Of a stretch of 7,439 bases of DNA, positions 1 to 4,607 are shown in pieces (position 1 is the first letter of the stretch; each line of letters begins with the position of its first letter). The notes below the pieces were generated by a model, which searched no databases, was not told where the DNA came from, and saw only the letters and a program-made list of their open reading frames with translations. Position numbers and translations under genes: made by a program. This DNA is from an uncultured Clostridium sp. (GTDB lineage Bacteria; Bacillota; Clostridia; Peptostreptococcales; Peptostreptococcaceae), in NCBI GenBank assembly GCA_900550335.1, contig URRU01000081.1:1-7439 (forward strand). Reading direction: 5' to 3'.

Positions 1-1
1 A

Positions 2-181
2 ATTGATGAACATACACAGGAAATCAGGGAATTTTGGGAATATGATGAAAAACAATATACCTTCAATGAATACGTTGCTTTATTAAGTGCAAAAGTAGAT
101 AATCTAGCAAAAGAAAATATTGAGTTAAGAAAAATAAATGAAGAACAGGATGCTCTACTATTAGAACTAGCGAGTATATAG
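2..181 (+). CDS. Small phage tail-region protein, C-terminal part (5' end outside window)
   Basis: An open frame enters from the left edge and gives 59 residues before a TAG stop. The visible part is acidic and charged. Its second half (LAKENIELRKINEEQDALLL) has the heptad-like leucine spacing of a short coiled coil. Small proteins with this kind of C-terminus are common just upstream of XkdX-like genes in the tail modules of clostridial phages, and the next gene here fits that order. No catalytic motif is visible. The stop codon lies directly against the ribosome binding site of the next gene, so the two are almost certainly co-transcribed. The exact family and the start cannot be determined from this window. 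Confidence 0.6.
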   Translation: MDEHTQEIREFWEYDEKQYTFNEYVALLSAKVDNLAKENIELRKINEEQDALLLELASI

Positions 182-195
182 AAGGAGGTGATAAA

Positions 196-360
196 ATGAT
201 ACTTTGGTACAACTTGCTAGAAAGAAATATAAAAGCTGAAAGATATACATCTAAGGAAGATATGCAGTTGAAAATAGATAATGCATATCAGAAAAAAAGA
301 ATAACAGAAACTGAAAAGTTAGAGCTTGAGAGACTTCTTAATCTTTCAAAAATAGCTTAG
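196..360 (+). CDS. XkdX-like small phage protein (54 aa)
   Basis: ATG at 196 follows a very strong ribosome binding site (GAAGGAGGTGAT, 181-192) that begins on the last base of the preceding stop codon. The 54-residue product begins MILWYNLLERN and contains YTSKEDMQLKIDNAYQKKRI. It therefore has an aromatic N-terminal segment, a short 'Y-T-x-E-D' helix start and a Lys/Glu-rich C-terminal helix. This is the build of the tiny XkdX-type proteins found after tail-fibre or base-plate genes in Bacillus and Clostridium phages; their function is unknown. It is too short for firm family assignment, but length, context and ribosome binding site make it a real gene. A terminator follows within 20 bases, so it probably ends the late tail operon. 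Confidence 0.7.
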   Translation: MILWYNLLERNIKAERYTSKEDMQLKIDNAYQKKRITETEKLELERLLNLSKIA

Positions 361-368
361 GACATGTA

Positions 369-403
369 GGGCAAATAGAACAATATGTTCTTTTTTTATG
401 CCC
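369..403 (+). terminator. Terminator of the phage tail operon, nested in a GGGCA/TGCCC pair
   Basis: AGAACA (377-382) and TGTTCT (386-391) form a perfect 6-bp stem with loop ATA, followed by a run of seven T (391-397). This is a Rho-independent terminator just after the stop at 360. GGGCA (369-373) and TGCCC (399-403) flank it and could pair around the hairpin and its T tract, an unusual outer clamp. Confidence 0.65.
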
Positions 404-415
404 AAAATTCAAAAG

Positions 416-427
416 ATATGTTATAAT
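416..427 (+). promoter_or_regulatory. Promoter (extended -10) of the antisense RNA
   Basis: ATATGTTATAAT contains a perfect -10 box TATAAT (422-427) with a TGn extension (419-421). The -35 position 17 bases upstream (TGCCCA, 399-404) is poor, as is usual for extended -10 promoters. Expected transcription start is about 434. No open reading frame with a ribosome binding site follows before the terminator at 504-547, so the product is probably a short RNA. The same 12 bases occur on the other strand at 712-723 as the core of the facing toxin promoter. Confidence 0.6.
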
Positions 428-435
428 AAATATAG

Positions 436-459
436 AAAAAGAACCACGTCAAAGTGGCT
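436..459 (-). terminator. Terminator of the toxin mRNA
   Basis: Read on the - strand, AGCCAC, a six-base loop TTTGAC and GTGGTT form a 6-bp stem with one G-T pair (443-460), followed by CTTTTTCT. It lies just beyond the stop codon of the 50-residue peptide and would end that mRNA at about 436, near the predicted start of the opposing antisense RNA. The stem is modest, so this is a moderately confident call. Confidence 0.5.
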
Positions 460-475
460 AATAGAAAAAAGTGAA

Positions 476-628
476 TTATTTATTCTTCTTTTTAGAAGAA
501 CCTAAACCACTCTTCCAGTCGCCAAACTTTAGAGTGGTTTTTATTTTATCGGTAACTAAATTCGAGATTACATTAACCAAAATCGGTATAAAAATCATCG
601 ATAAGAATATCTCAATAAAATCTACCAT
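476..628 (-). CDS. Small membrane peptide, type I toxin-like (50 aa)
   Basis: ATG at 628 (reverse strand) is preceded by AAGAGGTG at suitable spacing. The frame gives 50 residues and ends in TAA at 476. Residues 2-25 (VDFIEIFLSMIFIPILVNVI and following) form one hydrophobic membrane segment; a short polar stretch follows (TDKIKTTLKFGDWKSG, 26-41), then a lysine-rich tail SSKKKNK. One N-terminal transmembrane helix with a basic C-terminus in a ~50-residue peptide is the typical build of type I toxins, which damage the bacterium's own membrane when their antisense RNA is lost. It has its own promoter at 712-717 and an overlapping antisense RNA at its 3' end, and it sits between phage tail and lysis genes, where such modules occur in C. 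difficile prophages. A small holin-like protein is the main alternative, but the reverse orientation and antisense unit argue against it. Confidence 0.65.
   Translation of the reverse strand: MVDFIEIFLSMIFIPILVNVISNLVTDKIKTTLKFGDWKSGLGSSKKKNK
504..547 (+). terminator. Terminator of the antisense RNA
   Basis: AAACCACTCT (504-513) and AGAGTGGTTT (531-540) form a perfect 10-bp stem with a 17-base loop, followed by TTTATTTTA. It lies inside the coding sequence of the small - strand peptide, so the same bases also encode the peptide's TTLKFGDWKSGL region. A T-rich tract follows only on the + side, which gives the direction. Confidence 0.7.
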
Positions 629-711
629 AGCAAACACCTCTTTTCATAGAAAATAATTTCTAGAAAGTGAGTATCTACTAGCGACTCTTTTTTAACGTGA
701 TTCCAAAAACG

Positions 712-723
712 ATTATAACATAT
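712..723 (-). promoter_or_regulatory. Promoter (extended -10) of the type I toxin-like gene
   Basis: On the - strand the sequence reads ATATGTTATAAT, a perfect TATAAT (717-712) with a TGn extension. Predicted start is near 705, which leaves a 5' leader of about 77 bases before the ATG at 628. The leader can form a small hairpin (AGAAA-TTAT-TTTCT) close to the ribosome binding site. The -35 region (CCCTTT) is weak. Confidence 0.55.
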
Positions 724-737
724 ATTTTTAACAAAAA

Positions 738-766
738 GGGCTGATATTTTATATCGGTCCTTTTTT
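738..766 (+). terminator. Rho-independent terminator after the toxin module
   Basis: GGGCTGATAT (738-747) and ATATCGGTCC (751-760) pair over 10 bp with two G-T pairs and a TTT loop, followed by six T (761-766). An A run on the left makes it potentially bidirectional. It separates the toxin module from the lysin remnant, and on the - strand it would shield the toxin promoter from transcription coming from the right. Confidence 0.7.
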
Positions 767-792
767 ATACAATTTTTTAGGAGGTGATGTTT

Positions 793-1097
793 GTGGAGCT
801 AACAGATATGAATACTTTTTAAAAGCTCAAGATGATCACAATGTAAATGCACTGATATTACTAGCTATTGCTTGCTTAGAGTCAAGTTATGGATTGTCTG
901 ATTTGGCAGTCAATAAAAATAACTTGTTTGGTGTGGATGCTAGGGATTCGTTAAAAGGAACATCTCAGTATGGTAGATATTTTGATAGTAAAAAGGAATT
1001 TCAACATTTATATAATAACTTTTGTAAAGATATATTAAGGTCTGTAGCAAAAGTAACAATTTTGTTACTTTACAGATTAGGTGTACTACCATTATAA
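793..1097 (+). pseudogene. Broken phage endolysin (glucosaminidase-type) gene
   Basis: AGGAGGTGAT (779-788) is followed by GTG at 793, which opens the frame MELTDMNTF and then stops at TAA 820. From 816 the next frame continues as LKAQDDHNVNALILLAIACL, then ESSYGLSDLAVNKNNLFGVD and SKKEFQHLYNNF. This is a glucosaminidase-type peptidoglycan hydrolase domain: 'A-L-E-S-x-Y-G-x-S' holds the catalytic Glu, and 'K-N-N-L-F-G-x-D' is a hallmark. The break sits in TTTTTAAAA (816-824). One extra T would give NTFLKAQ and join the halves, so a single-base deletion is the simplest explanation. The C-terminus is also cut: after about residue 80 the frame drifts into LRSVAKVTILLLYRLGVLPL and ends at 1097, inside the promoter of the next operon. 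The product would have lysed the host for phage release; here it is probably inactive. A start at TTG 894 would omit the catalytic residue. Confidence 0.75.
1050..1071. repeat. 22-base palindrome beside the first operon promoter
   Basis: AAAGTAACAA (1050-1059) and TTGTTACTTT (1062-1071) are perfect inverted repeats separated by TT. No T tract follows, so a terminator is unlikely. The right arm overlaps the -35 box TTTACA (1069-1074), which suggests a protein-binding site, although chance in AT-rich DNA or a relic of the lysin's 3' end cannot be excluded. Confidence 0.5.
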
Positions 1098-1098
1098 T
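1069..1098 (+). promoter_or_regulatory. Promoter P1 of the gntR-ABC operon
   Basis: TTTACA (1069-1074), an 18-base spacer and TATAAT (1093-1098) make a good sigma-A type promoter with an expected start near 1105. This gives a leader of about 210 bases before the GntR start codon. Operator 1 (1081-1102) covers the spacer and the -10 box, so a bound repressor would exclude RNA polymerase. Confidence 0.65.
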
Positions 1099-1102
1099 AC
1101 AG
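1081..1102 (+). promoter_or_regulatory. Operator O1 (GntR/YtrA-type), over P1
   Basis: GTGTACTAC at 1081-1089 with right half ATACAG at 1097-1102 keeps the GTGTAC-N10-rTACrN layout; the right half matches the ideal GTACAC at four of six bases. It is the weakest symmetric copy but lies directly over the P1 -10 box. It is probably bound by the GntR protein encoded at 1317. Confidence 0.55.
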
Positions 1103-1128
1103 TTAATAGCAAAAGTATTTTCAAAAAA

Positions 1129-1150
1129 GTGTACTGTCTGTGTAGTACAT
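1129..1150 (-). promoter_or_regulatory. Operator O2 (GntR/YtrA-type), inverted copy
   Basis: GTGTAC (1129-1134), 10 bases, GTACAT (1145-1150). Read on the - strand it begins ATGTACTACACAGA and closely matches O4 (1223-1244): 18 of 22 bases agree by my alignment. It sits about 25 bases downstream of the P1 start. Confidence 0.55.
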
Positions 1151-1235
1151 CGAGGTAAAGAAAATCTCACCACACAATCGTGATAGGAGCTGCCGTACTT
1201 CTATCAATTATTTTTACCTAGTGTGTACTACACAG
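1138..1235 (+). ncRNA. Candidate structured leader RNA between O2 and O4
   Basis: Transcripts from P1 could fold into a long arm. CTGTGTAGTACA (1138-1149) pairs perfectly with TGTACTACACAG (1224-1235). After a small internal loop, AGGTAAAGA (1153-1161) pairs with TTTTTACCT (1211-1219, one G-T pair). Inside, TGATAGGAG (1181-1189) pairs with CTTCTATCA (1198-1206, one G-T pair) around the loop CTGCCGTA. The outer stem is partly forced by the two inverted operators, but the 9-bp and inner hairpins are not. I recognise no known riboswitch or RNA family here, and no reading frame with a ribosome binding site. It could also be a small inverted-repeat element, though I see no target duplication. Confidence 0.4.
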
Positions 1236-1240
1236 ATAAT
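1213..1240 (+). promoter_or_regulatory. Promoter P2 of the gntR-ABC operon
   Basis: TTTACC (1213-1218), a 16-base spacer and GATAAT (1235-1240) form a weaker promoter with start near 1247. Its layout repeats that of P1: TTTAC, then TGTACTAC in the spacer, then ATAATAC. Operator O4 covers the spacer and -10 box. The upstream half also forms the 3' strand of the leader stem. Confidence 0.45.
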
Positions 1241-1244
1241 ACGC
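1223..1244 (+). promoter_or_regulatory. Operator O4 (GntR/YtrA-type), over P2
   Basis: GTGTACTAC at 1223-1231, right half ATACGC at 1239-1244 (four of six matches to GTACAC). It has the same orientation as O1 and, like it, lies over a -10 box, so both promoters would be repressed by the same protein. Confidence 0.55.
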
Positions 1245-1277
1245 TAACCAAAAGAGGGAAAAAATTTTTTATAAGAA

Positions 1278-1299
1278 GTGTACCATTAAAGTAGTACAC
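1278..1299 (-). promoter_or_regulatory. Operator O3 (GntR/YtrA-type), perfect palindromic halves
   Basis: GTGTAC (1278-1283), 10 bases, GTACAC (1294-1299): the only copy with perfectly symmetric halves. It ends five bases before the ribosome binding site of the GntR gene (AAAGGAG, 1305-1311). Bound protein could act as a roadblock to both promoters. The AGTGTA/TACAC half-sites resemble those reported for B. subtilis YtrA. Confidence 0.65.
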
Positions 1300-1316
1300 C
1301 TCGGAAAGGAGAATTT

Positions 1317-1676
1317 ATGTATTTCGAAATAGACTCAAGCTCTCCTATATATTTACAGATAATAAAGAATATCAAAAGAAGAATAATTGTAGGGGAATTA
1401 ATGCCAGGAGACGAAATTCCATCAAGAAGAGAAATGGCATCAAGTTTAAAAGTAAATCTTAACACTGTACAAAAAGCATATAAGGAGATGGGCGATATGG
1501 AATTAATAACAACTTTTGGAAACCATCAGAGCAGAATAACATCAAACCCAGAGATAATAGCATCTCTAAAAGCTGAGATGGTTAACGAATCTCTTGAAAA
1601 ATTTATAAAAGATATGAAATCAATAAAAGTTGAAAAAGAAGAAATAATAAAATTAATAGAAAGATTTTACGACTAA
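1317..1676 (+). CDS. GntR-family (YtrA subfamily) repressor, 119 aa
   Basis: This is a transcriptional repressor that probably controls its own operon. Residues 1-70 form a winged helix-turn-helix: SPIYLQIIKNIKRRI, then GELMPGDEIPSRREMASSL, then VNLNTVQKAYKEMGDMELI, each matching the GntR pattern 'Y-x-Q-I ... G-x-L-x-P-G-x-x-L-P-S-x-R-x-x-A ... N-x-x-T-V-x-x-A-Y'. Only about 50 residues follow the DNA-binding part, with a charged helix (EKFIKDMKSIKVEKEEIIKL). This short tail, with no large ligand domain, defines the YtrA subgroup and probably serves dimerisation. ATG at 1317 follows AAAGGAG at five bases. It is the first gene of the operon, with four GTGTAC operators in the 240 bases upstream, and the adjacent ABC genes are the typical YtrA partners. 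The inducer is unknown; for B. subtilis YtrA the operon responds to cell-wall antibiotics. Confidence 0.93.
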   Translation: MYFEIDSSSPIYLQIIKNIKRRIIVGELMPGDEIPSRREMASSLKVNLNTVQKAYKEMGDMELITTFGNHQSRITSNPEIIASLKAEMVNESLEKFIKDMKSIKVEKEEIIKLIERFYD

Positions 1677-1753
1677 AAATAACTAAAATTCGTATAAAAA
1701 TTTTGCCAATCTATTTTTAAAGGCTATTGATTATGGCAGAAGAGGAGGACAAA

Positions 1754-2470
1754 ATGTTAGAAGTAAAAAATGTCAGCAGATCATTTAGAAAACTAAGCGG
1801 AATAAAATATAAAAAATTCAAAGCTCTAGATGATGTAAGTTTTAATATAGAAAAAGGTAAAGTCACAGCTCTACTTGGGATAAATGGTGTTGGTAAAACA
1901 ACCGTTATGAAAATAATGGCTGGACTTATTAAACCAGACTCAGGAGAAGTGCTTGTAGATGGAGAAAAATTCAACCAGAATAGCTACAACAAGGTTGCAT
2001 TTGTTCCAGATATAAATATACACTTCGCAAATACAAAAATATCAGAAATGTTCGAGTTTATGGAAGTATTCTACAAAAACTGGGACTCTGAAATGGCAGA
2101 TGAAATGCTAAAAATATTCGGATTAAATGAAGAAGATATAATAGACAACCTATCAAAAGGGAACATAGCTAGAGTAAAATTAATAATAGGATTTGCTCAG
2201 AAGCCAGAGTACCTATTGCTAGATGAACCATTCTCAGGAATAGACTTCTTCAAAAGAGAAGAATTCATAAGCTTAATCCCTGAATACATGAATGAAGATC
2301 AGGCTATTGTGATAACAACTCACGAAATATCAGATATAGAAAATATAGTAGATGATGTAATCTTCATAGATGAAGGAAAATTAGTAATGAACATAAATGC
2401 AGAAGAGCTTAGAGAAAGCGAAAACCTATCAATTCTTGAAAAGATGAGGGAGGTATACAAAAATGAGTAA
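1754..2470 (+). CDS. ABC transporter ATP-binding protein (YtrB-like), 238 aa
   Basis: This cytoplasmic ATPase powers the permeases encoded downstream. Motifs in order are Walker A GINGVGKTT (residues 42-50), C-loop LSKGN (133-137), Walker B YLLLDEP (153-159), D-loop SGID (161-164) and H-loop His190 in ITTHE. The Q-loop glutamine is not evident: the expected region reads VAFVPDINIHF, with Asp86 at the likely position, as in some GntR-linked exporters. I chose ATG 1754 because GAGGAGG ends five bases before it. A longer frame from TTG 1727 lacks a good ribosome binding site. It lies 77 bases after the regulator and overlaps the first permease by eight bases (ATGAGTAA), indicating translational coupling. 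It is the only ATPase in the operon, so it probably dimerises and serves both permeases. The substrate cannot be read from the sequence. Confidence 0.92.
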   Translation: MLEVKNVSRSFRKLSGIKYKKFKALDDVSFNIEKGKVTALLGINGVGKTTVMKIMAGLIKPDSGEVLVDGEKFNQNSYNKVAFVPDINIHFANTKISEMFEFMEVFYKNWDSEMADEMLKIFGLNEEDIIDNLSKGNIARVKLIIGFAQKPEYLLLDEPFSGIDFFKREEFISLIPEYMNEDQAIVITTHEISDIENIVDDVIFIDEGKLVMNINAEELRESENLSILEKMREVYKNE

Positions 2471-3296
2471 AATACTGGCACTTTCAAATATAGAGCTAAG
2501 AAAGAATTTAAAGTTCTATTATATATACTGTGCCACAGTATTGGTATCTATCATGGCTGTTAACGGATACTACATTTATATGTCAGCTACTACATACAAT
2601 TTAACAGAAATGTATAGAAACCAAATTGGCGGAGTATTTTATGGGGCTATGATTCTTGAAGGAAACATGGTTATACACCTTTTACTATCTTTAGGCGTAA
2701 TGGGGGCTATCTTATACACAGCTGCAACATGGCTAAAAGATTGGAATGGGAGCCATAAAAATATATACACTTATATGATGATTCCTGGAAACAAGATGAA
2801 AATATATGCAGCAAAAATAATGAATTCATTATTTTTCGTATATATGGTTATGGTTTGTGAAACAATAGCGTTATTTATATCTAAGCTAATGTTTAATATG
2901 GTTTTCTCATCAAAATGCAATATAATAGATTCATCATTTAACTCAGATCTTTCATTTGCATCTGATGCATTGTTTGTATGCTCAAACTCAGTAGACTTCC
3001 TAATAGAAAATATACTTTATGTATTTGTAGGAATAACTATAATCTCTACACTTATGATAATAATTATGAGCATGAAAAACAAAACTGCAGGATTTGCTGC
3101 CTTAGGAATATTTGTATTTGTTGCAGCTATTTTAGGAATAAATACAGGGAATGCAAGTTCTAAAGTTTATCAGGCGCTATTAAATATGGGAATAACTGAT
3201 AACATAATTGTTGCAAATATAATAATAGCTGTTATTGTCTTGATAATATGCACATCAATTTCATATTTTCTTTCTAATAGAAAAATGAGTGTGTAA
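2463..3296 (+). CDS. ABC-2-like membrane permease 1, 277 aa
   Basis: This is an integral membrane subunit of the ABC transporter. Six hydrophobic segments lie near residues 19-41, 69-91, 120-145, 180-204, 208-227 and 247-270, with a short basic C-terminus (SNRKMSV). Between segments 2 and 3 is a conserved cytoplasmic stretch, W90 to P108, containing HKNIYTYMMIP. The second permease (4597) has the equivalent HKSIYTIMMLP at the same place, so the two are paralogues. This loop is the likely coupling point with the ATPase. ATG 2463 overlaps the ATPase stop, and GAGGGAGG lies just upstream at suitable spacing. The large extracellular loop between segments 3 and 4 (146-179) holds two cysteines (Cys152, Cys173) that could form a disulphide. 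YtrC/YtrD are the nearest functional analogues; the name is not assigned because similarity was not tested. Confidence 0.85.
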   Translation: MSKILALSNIELRKNLKFYYIYCATVLVSIMAVNGYYIYMSATTYNLTEMYRNQIGGVFYGAMILEGNMVIHLLLSLGVMGAILYTAATWLKDWNGSHKNIYTYMMIPGNKMKIYAAKIMNSLFFVYMVMVCETIALFISKLMFNMVFSSKCNIIDSSFNSDLSFASDALFVCSNSVDFLIENILYVFVGITIISTLMIIIMSMKNKTAGFAALGIFVFVAAILGINTGNASSKVYQALLNMGITDNIIVANIIIAVIVLIICTSISYFLSNRKMSV

Positions 3297-3308
3297 AGGA
3301 GGGATATT

Positions 3309-4607
3309 ATGAAATTAAAATTAAAATCAAAAATAATACCCGTCGGAATAATTGCATCTATCGCAGCTTTTATGATTATGTTTGCAAAAGATGGACACAA
3401 TACTTTAAATATTTCGGCAATCAAGGGTAATTTAAAAGATATGAACGGAATATATGCTGAGTTAGAGGAAGCAAATGGAAAATATTCAAAAGTAAAATAC
3501 ACTATTGGTAAAAATGGAGTTGTATCAAAAGTTAAGCTATTAAAACAGTCTTCTGATACACAGGATGCAGTAATAACAAAAATTGGGAAAGATCCTCATG
3601 ACATGATAGCTTATGTAGGACTTTATCAAGAGTTTCCTGAAGTTTCTAGTACACCAGACAACTTTGTAAATAAACTAGTTATATTAAAAGCTAAGAACGA
3701 AAAATATATACCTGAAAAGAATTTGAATGTTGCAGAAAGTGAAAATCAGACATCTATTGCAGAGATAGATTCTACAAAATACGAAAAGACTATGATTAAC
3801 TTAAACAGAAGTATCAAGTCTGGCAAAGTAAAAGATTCTGTTGCAGAAGAAATAGGAGCTGAATTCAATCCTACTTTAAACTACGCATTTAGAAAAGATG
3901 GAAATATATTTGCCTTTATAAGTTATGTAATGGATGATTCAAGTACACAGTTTGAAGTACTAAAAATAAATCCAGAAACTTTAGATGTAACTACTGAAAA
4001 TAAGTTTAATTATAAAGGTGTTGGCACAGATGGAATGTCAATATATGATACATTTATGGATAATGGAAAAATAGTGTATCTTGCAGAGGATTATAATCCA
4101 GAAAATAAAAAAGAAGAAAGAGTAGTATTTTTAAAATACGATATAGATAAGAAAAACTATTCATCAGTTAAAAGAACTGATTTTAAAATAGGAGATAGTT
4201 TTGGTTATTCAATAAATAATGGAATACTTAGTCTGCGGAATGTTTTATCATATAAGGACGGAAAAAAGTTAGATGAATACTTAATAAATTCTTTTGATGT
4301 AGATTTAGAAACTATGGCTATAAAAAATTACAGTGAACATAAAACAAATAATAGAACAACTGATTATGATTTTCCAATCAAGAGTATATATATAGATGGG
4401 AAAAATTTAGTTTATATTATTTCAGAAACATATGTAACAAATCCTAATGAACCTAGTATTTCTGGAGTATCATCTCCAACACTTTTCAGAATATTAGATA
4501 GAAATTCTGGAAAAATGAAATTTGAAGGTAAGGTAACTAATACGGGTACAAGTTACACTAATAATGTAGATTTTAAACTGAAAGGAGATGGATATAATGA
4601 AGAATAA
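3309..4607 (+). CDS. Membrane-anchored extracytoplasmic protein 1, beta-propeller-like, 432 aa
   Basis: This is probably an accessory surface protein of the transporter. Lys-rich residues 1-8 and a hydrophobic segment at 9-26 (IIPVGIIASIAAFMIMFA) form a signal anchor; there is no lipobox cysteine. The remainder is hydrophilic and lacks cysteines. Its C-terminal two thirds contain repeated units of a strand, a D/N-rich turn and another strand: FEVLKINPETLDVTTEN, VVFLKYDIDKKNYSSV, LINSFDVDLETMAIKN, FRILDRNSGKMKFEG. Such repeats are typical of beta-propellers. No catalytic motif is visible. GGAGG at 3299-3303 precedes ATG 3309, 12 bases after permease 1. The stop lies 11 bases inside permease 2, so coupling is tight. 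The protein encoded at 5386 shares architecture and the final repeat. Binding of a peptide or cell-wall compound outside the cell is plausible but inferred. Confidence 0.75.
   Translation: MKLKLKSKIIPVGIIASIAAFMIMFAKDGHNTLNISAIKGNLKDMNGIYAELEEANGKYSKVKYTIGKNGVVSKVKLLKQSSDTQDAVITKIGKDPHDMIAYVGLYQEFPEVSSTPDNFVNKLVILKAKNEKYIPEKNLNVAESENQTSIAEIDSTKYEKTMINLNRSIKSGKVKDSVAEEIGAEFNPTLNYAFRKDGNIFAFISYVMDDSSTQFEVLKINPETLDVTTENKFNYKGVGTDGMSIYDTFMDNGKIVYLAEDYNPENKKEERVVFLKYDIDKKNYSSVKRTDFKIGDSFGYSINNGILSLRNVLSYKDGKKLDEYLINSFDVDLETMAIKNYSEHKTNNRTTDYDFPIKSIYIDGKNLVYIISETYVTNPNEPSISGVSSPTLFRILDRNSGKMKFEGKVTNTGTSYTNNVDFKLKGDGYNEE

Larger units (their letters stand above)
434..547 (+). ncRNA. Candidate antisense antitoxin RNA of a type I toxin-antitoxin module
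   Basis: This stretch of about 110 bases runs from a strong extended -10 promoter to a strong terminator and lies fully antisense to the 3' half of the small peptide gene at 476-628 on the - strand. Predicted structure is a 7-bp hairpin (TTCTTCT 483-489 with AGAAGAA 494-500) followed by the terminator stem. It would pair with the last 24 or so codons and the 3' untranslated region of the peptide mRNA. In C. difficile prophages, RCd-type antitoxin RNAs are transcribed convergently with their toxin genes in this way. The 5' end is inferred from the promoter and the 3' end from the T tract. Confidence rests on architecture, since sequence similarity to known RCd RNAs could not be tested. Confidence 0.55.

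Noticed and set aside
471..656. 61-residue + strand frame starting at GTG 471
   Set aside because: No ribosome binding site. It is antisense to the toxin-like peptide and contains a strong terminator, so it is better explained as antisense RNA.
811..824. Programmed -1 frameshift joining the two lysin frames
   Set aside because: TTTTTAAAA could allow slippage, but there is no canonical heptamer in the right phase. The C-terminus is also truncated, so decay is simpler.
894..1097. TTG 894 as the true start of a 67-residue protein
   Set aside because: No ribosome binding site, and it begins inside the glucosaminidase domain after the catalytic Glu. The domain clearly continues upstream in the same frame to about 816.
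1129..1161. Divergent - strand promoter at O2
   Set aside because: The - strand copy has TTTACC but its -10 reads GACAGT rather than GATAAT, and no - strand gene follows.
940..1173. 77-residue - strand frame across lysin remnant and operon leader
   Set aside because: It crosses promoter P1 and two operators, has low-complexity content and no ribosome binding site.
1727..1753. Nine-residue N-terminal extension of the ATPase from TTG 1727
   Set aside because: The strong GAGGAGG site inside this extension is placed for ATG 1754, and the protein then starts at the normal family position.
1717..1974. - strand frame opposite the ATPase start
   Set aside because: Antisense shadow of a well-supported ABC gene; no ribosome binding site.
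2978..3502. Frames at 2978-3163 (+) and 3170-3502 (-)
   Set aside because: Both lie over the permease 1/secreted 1 genes, which have good starts and coherent membrane topology; composition is typical of shadow frames.
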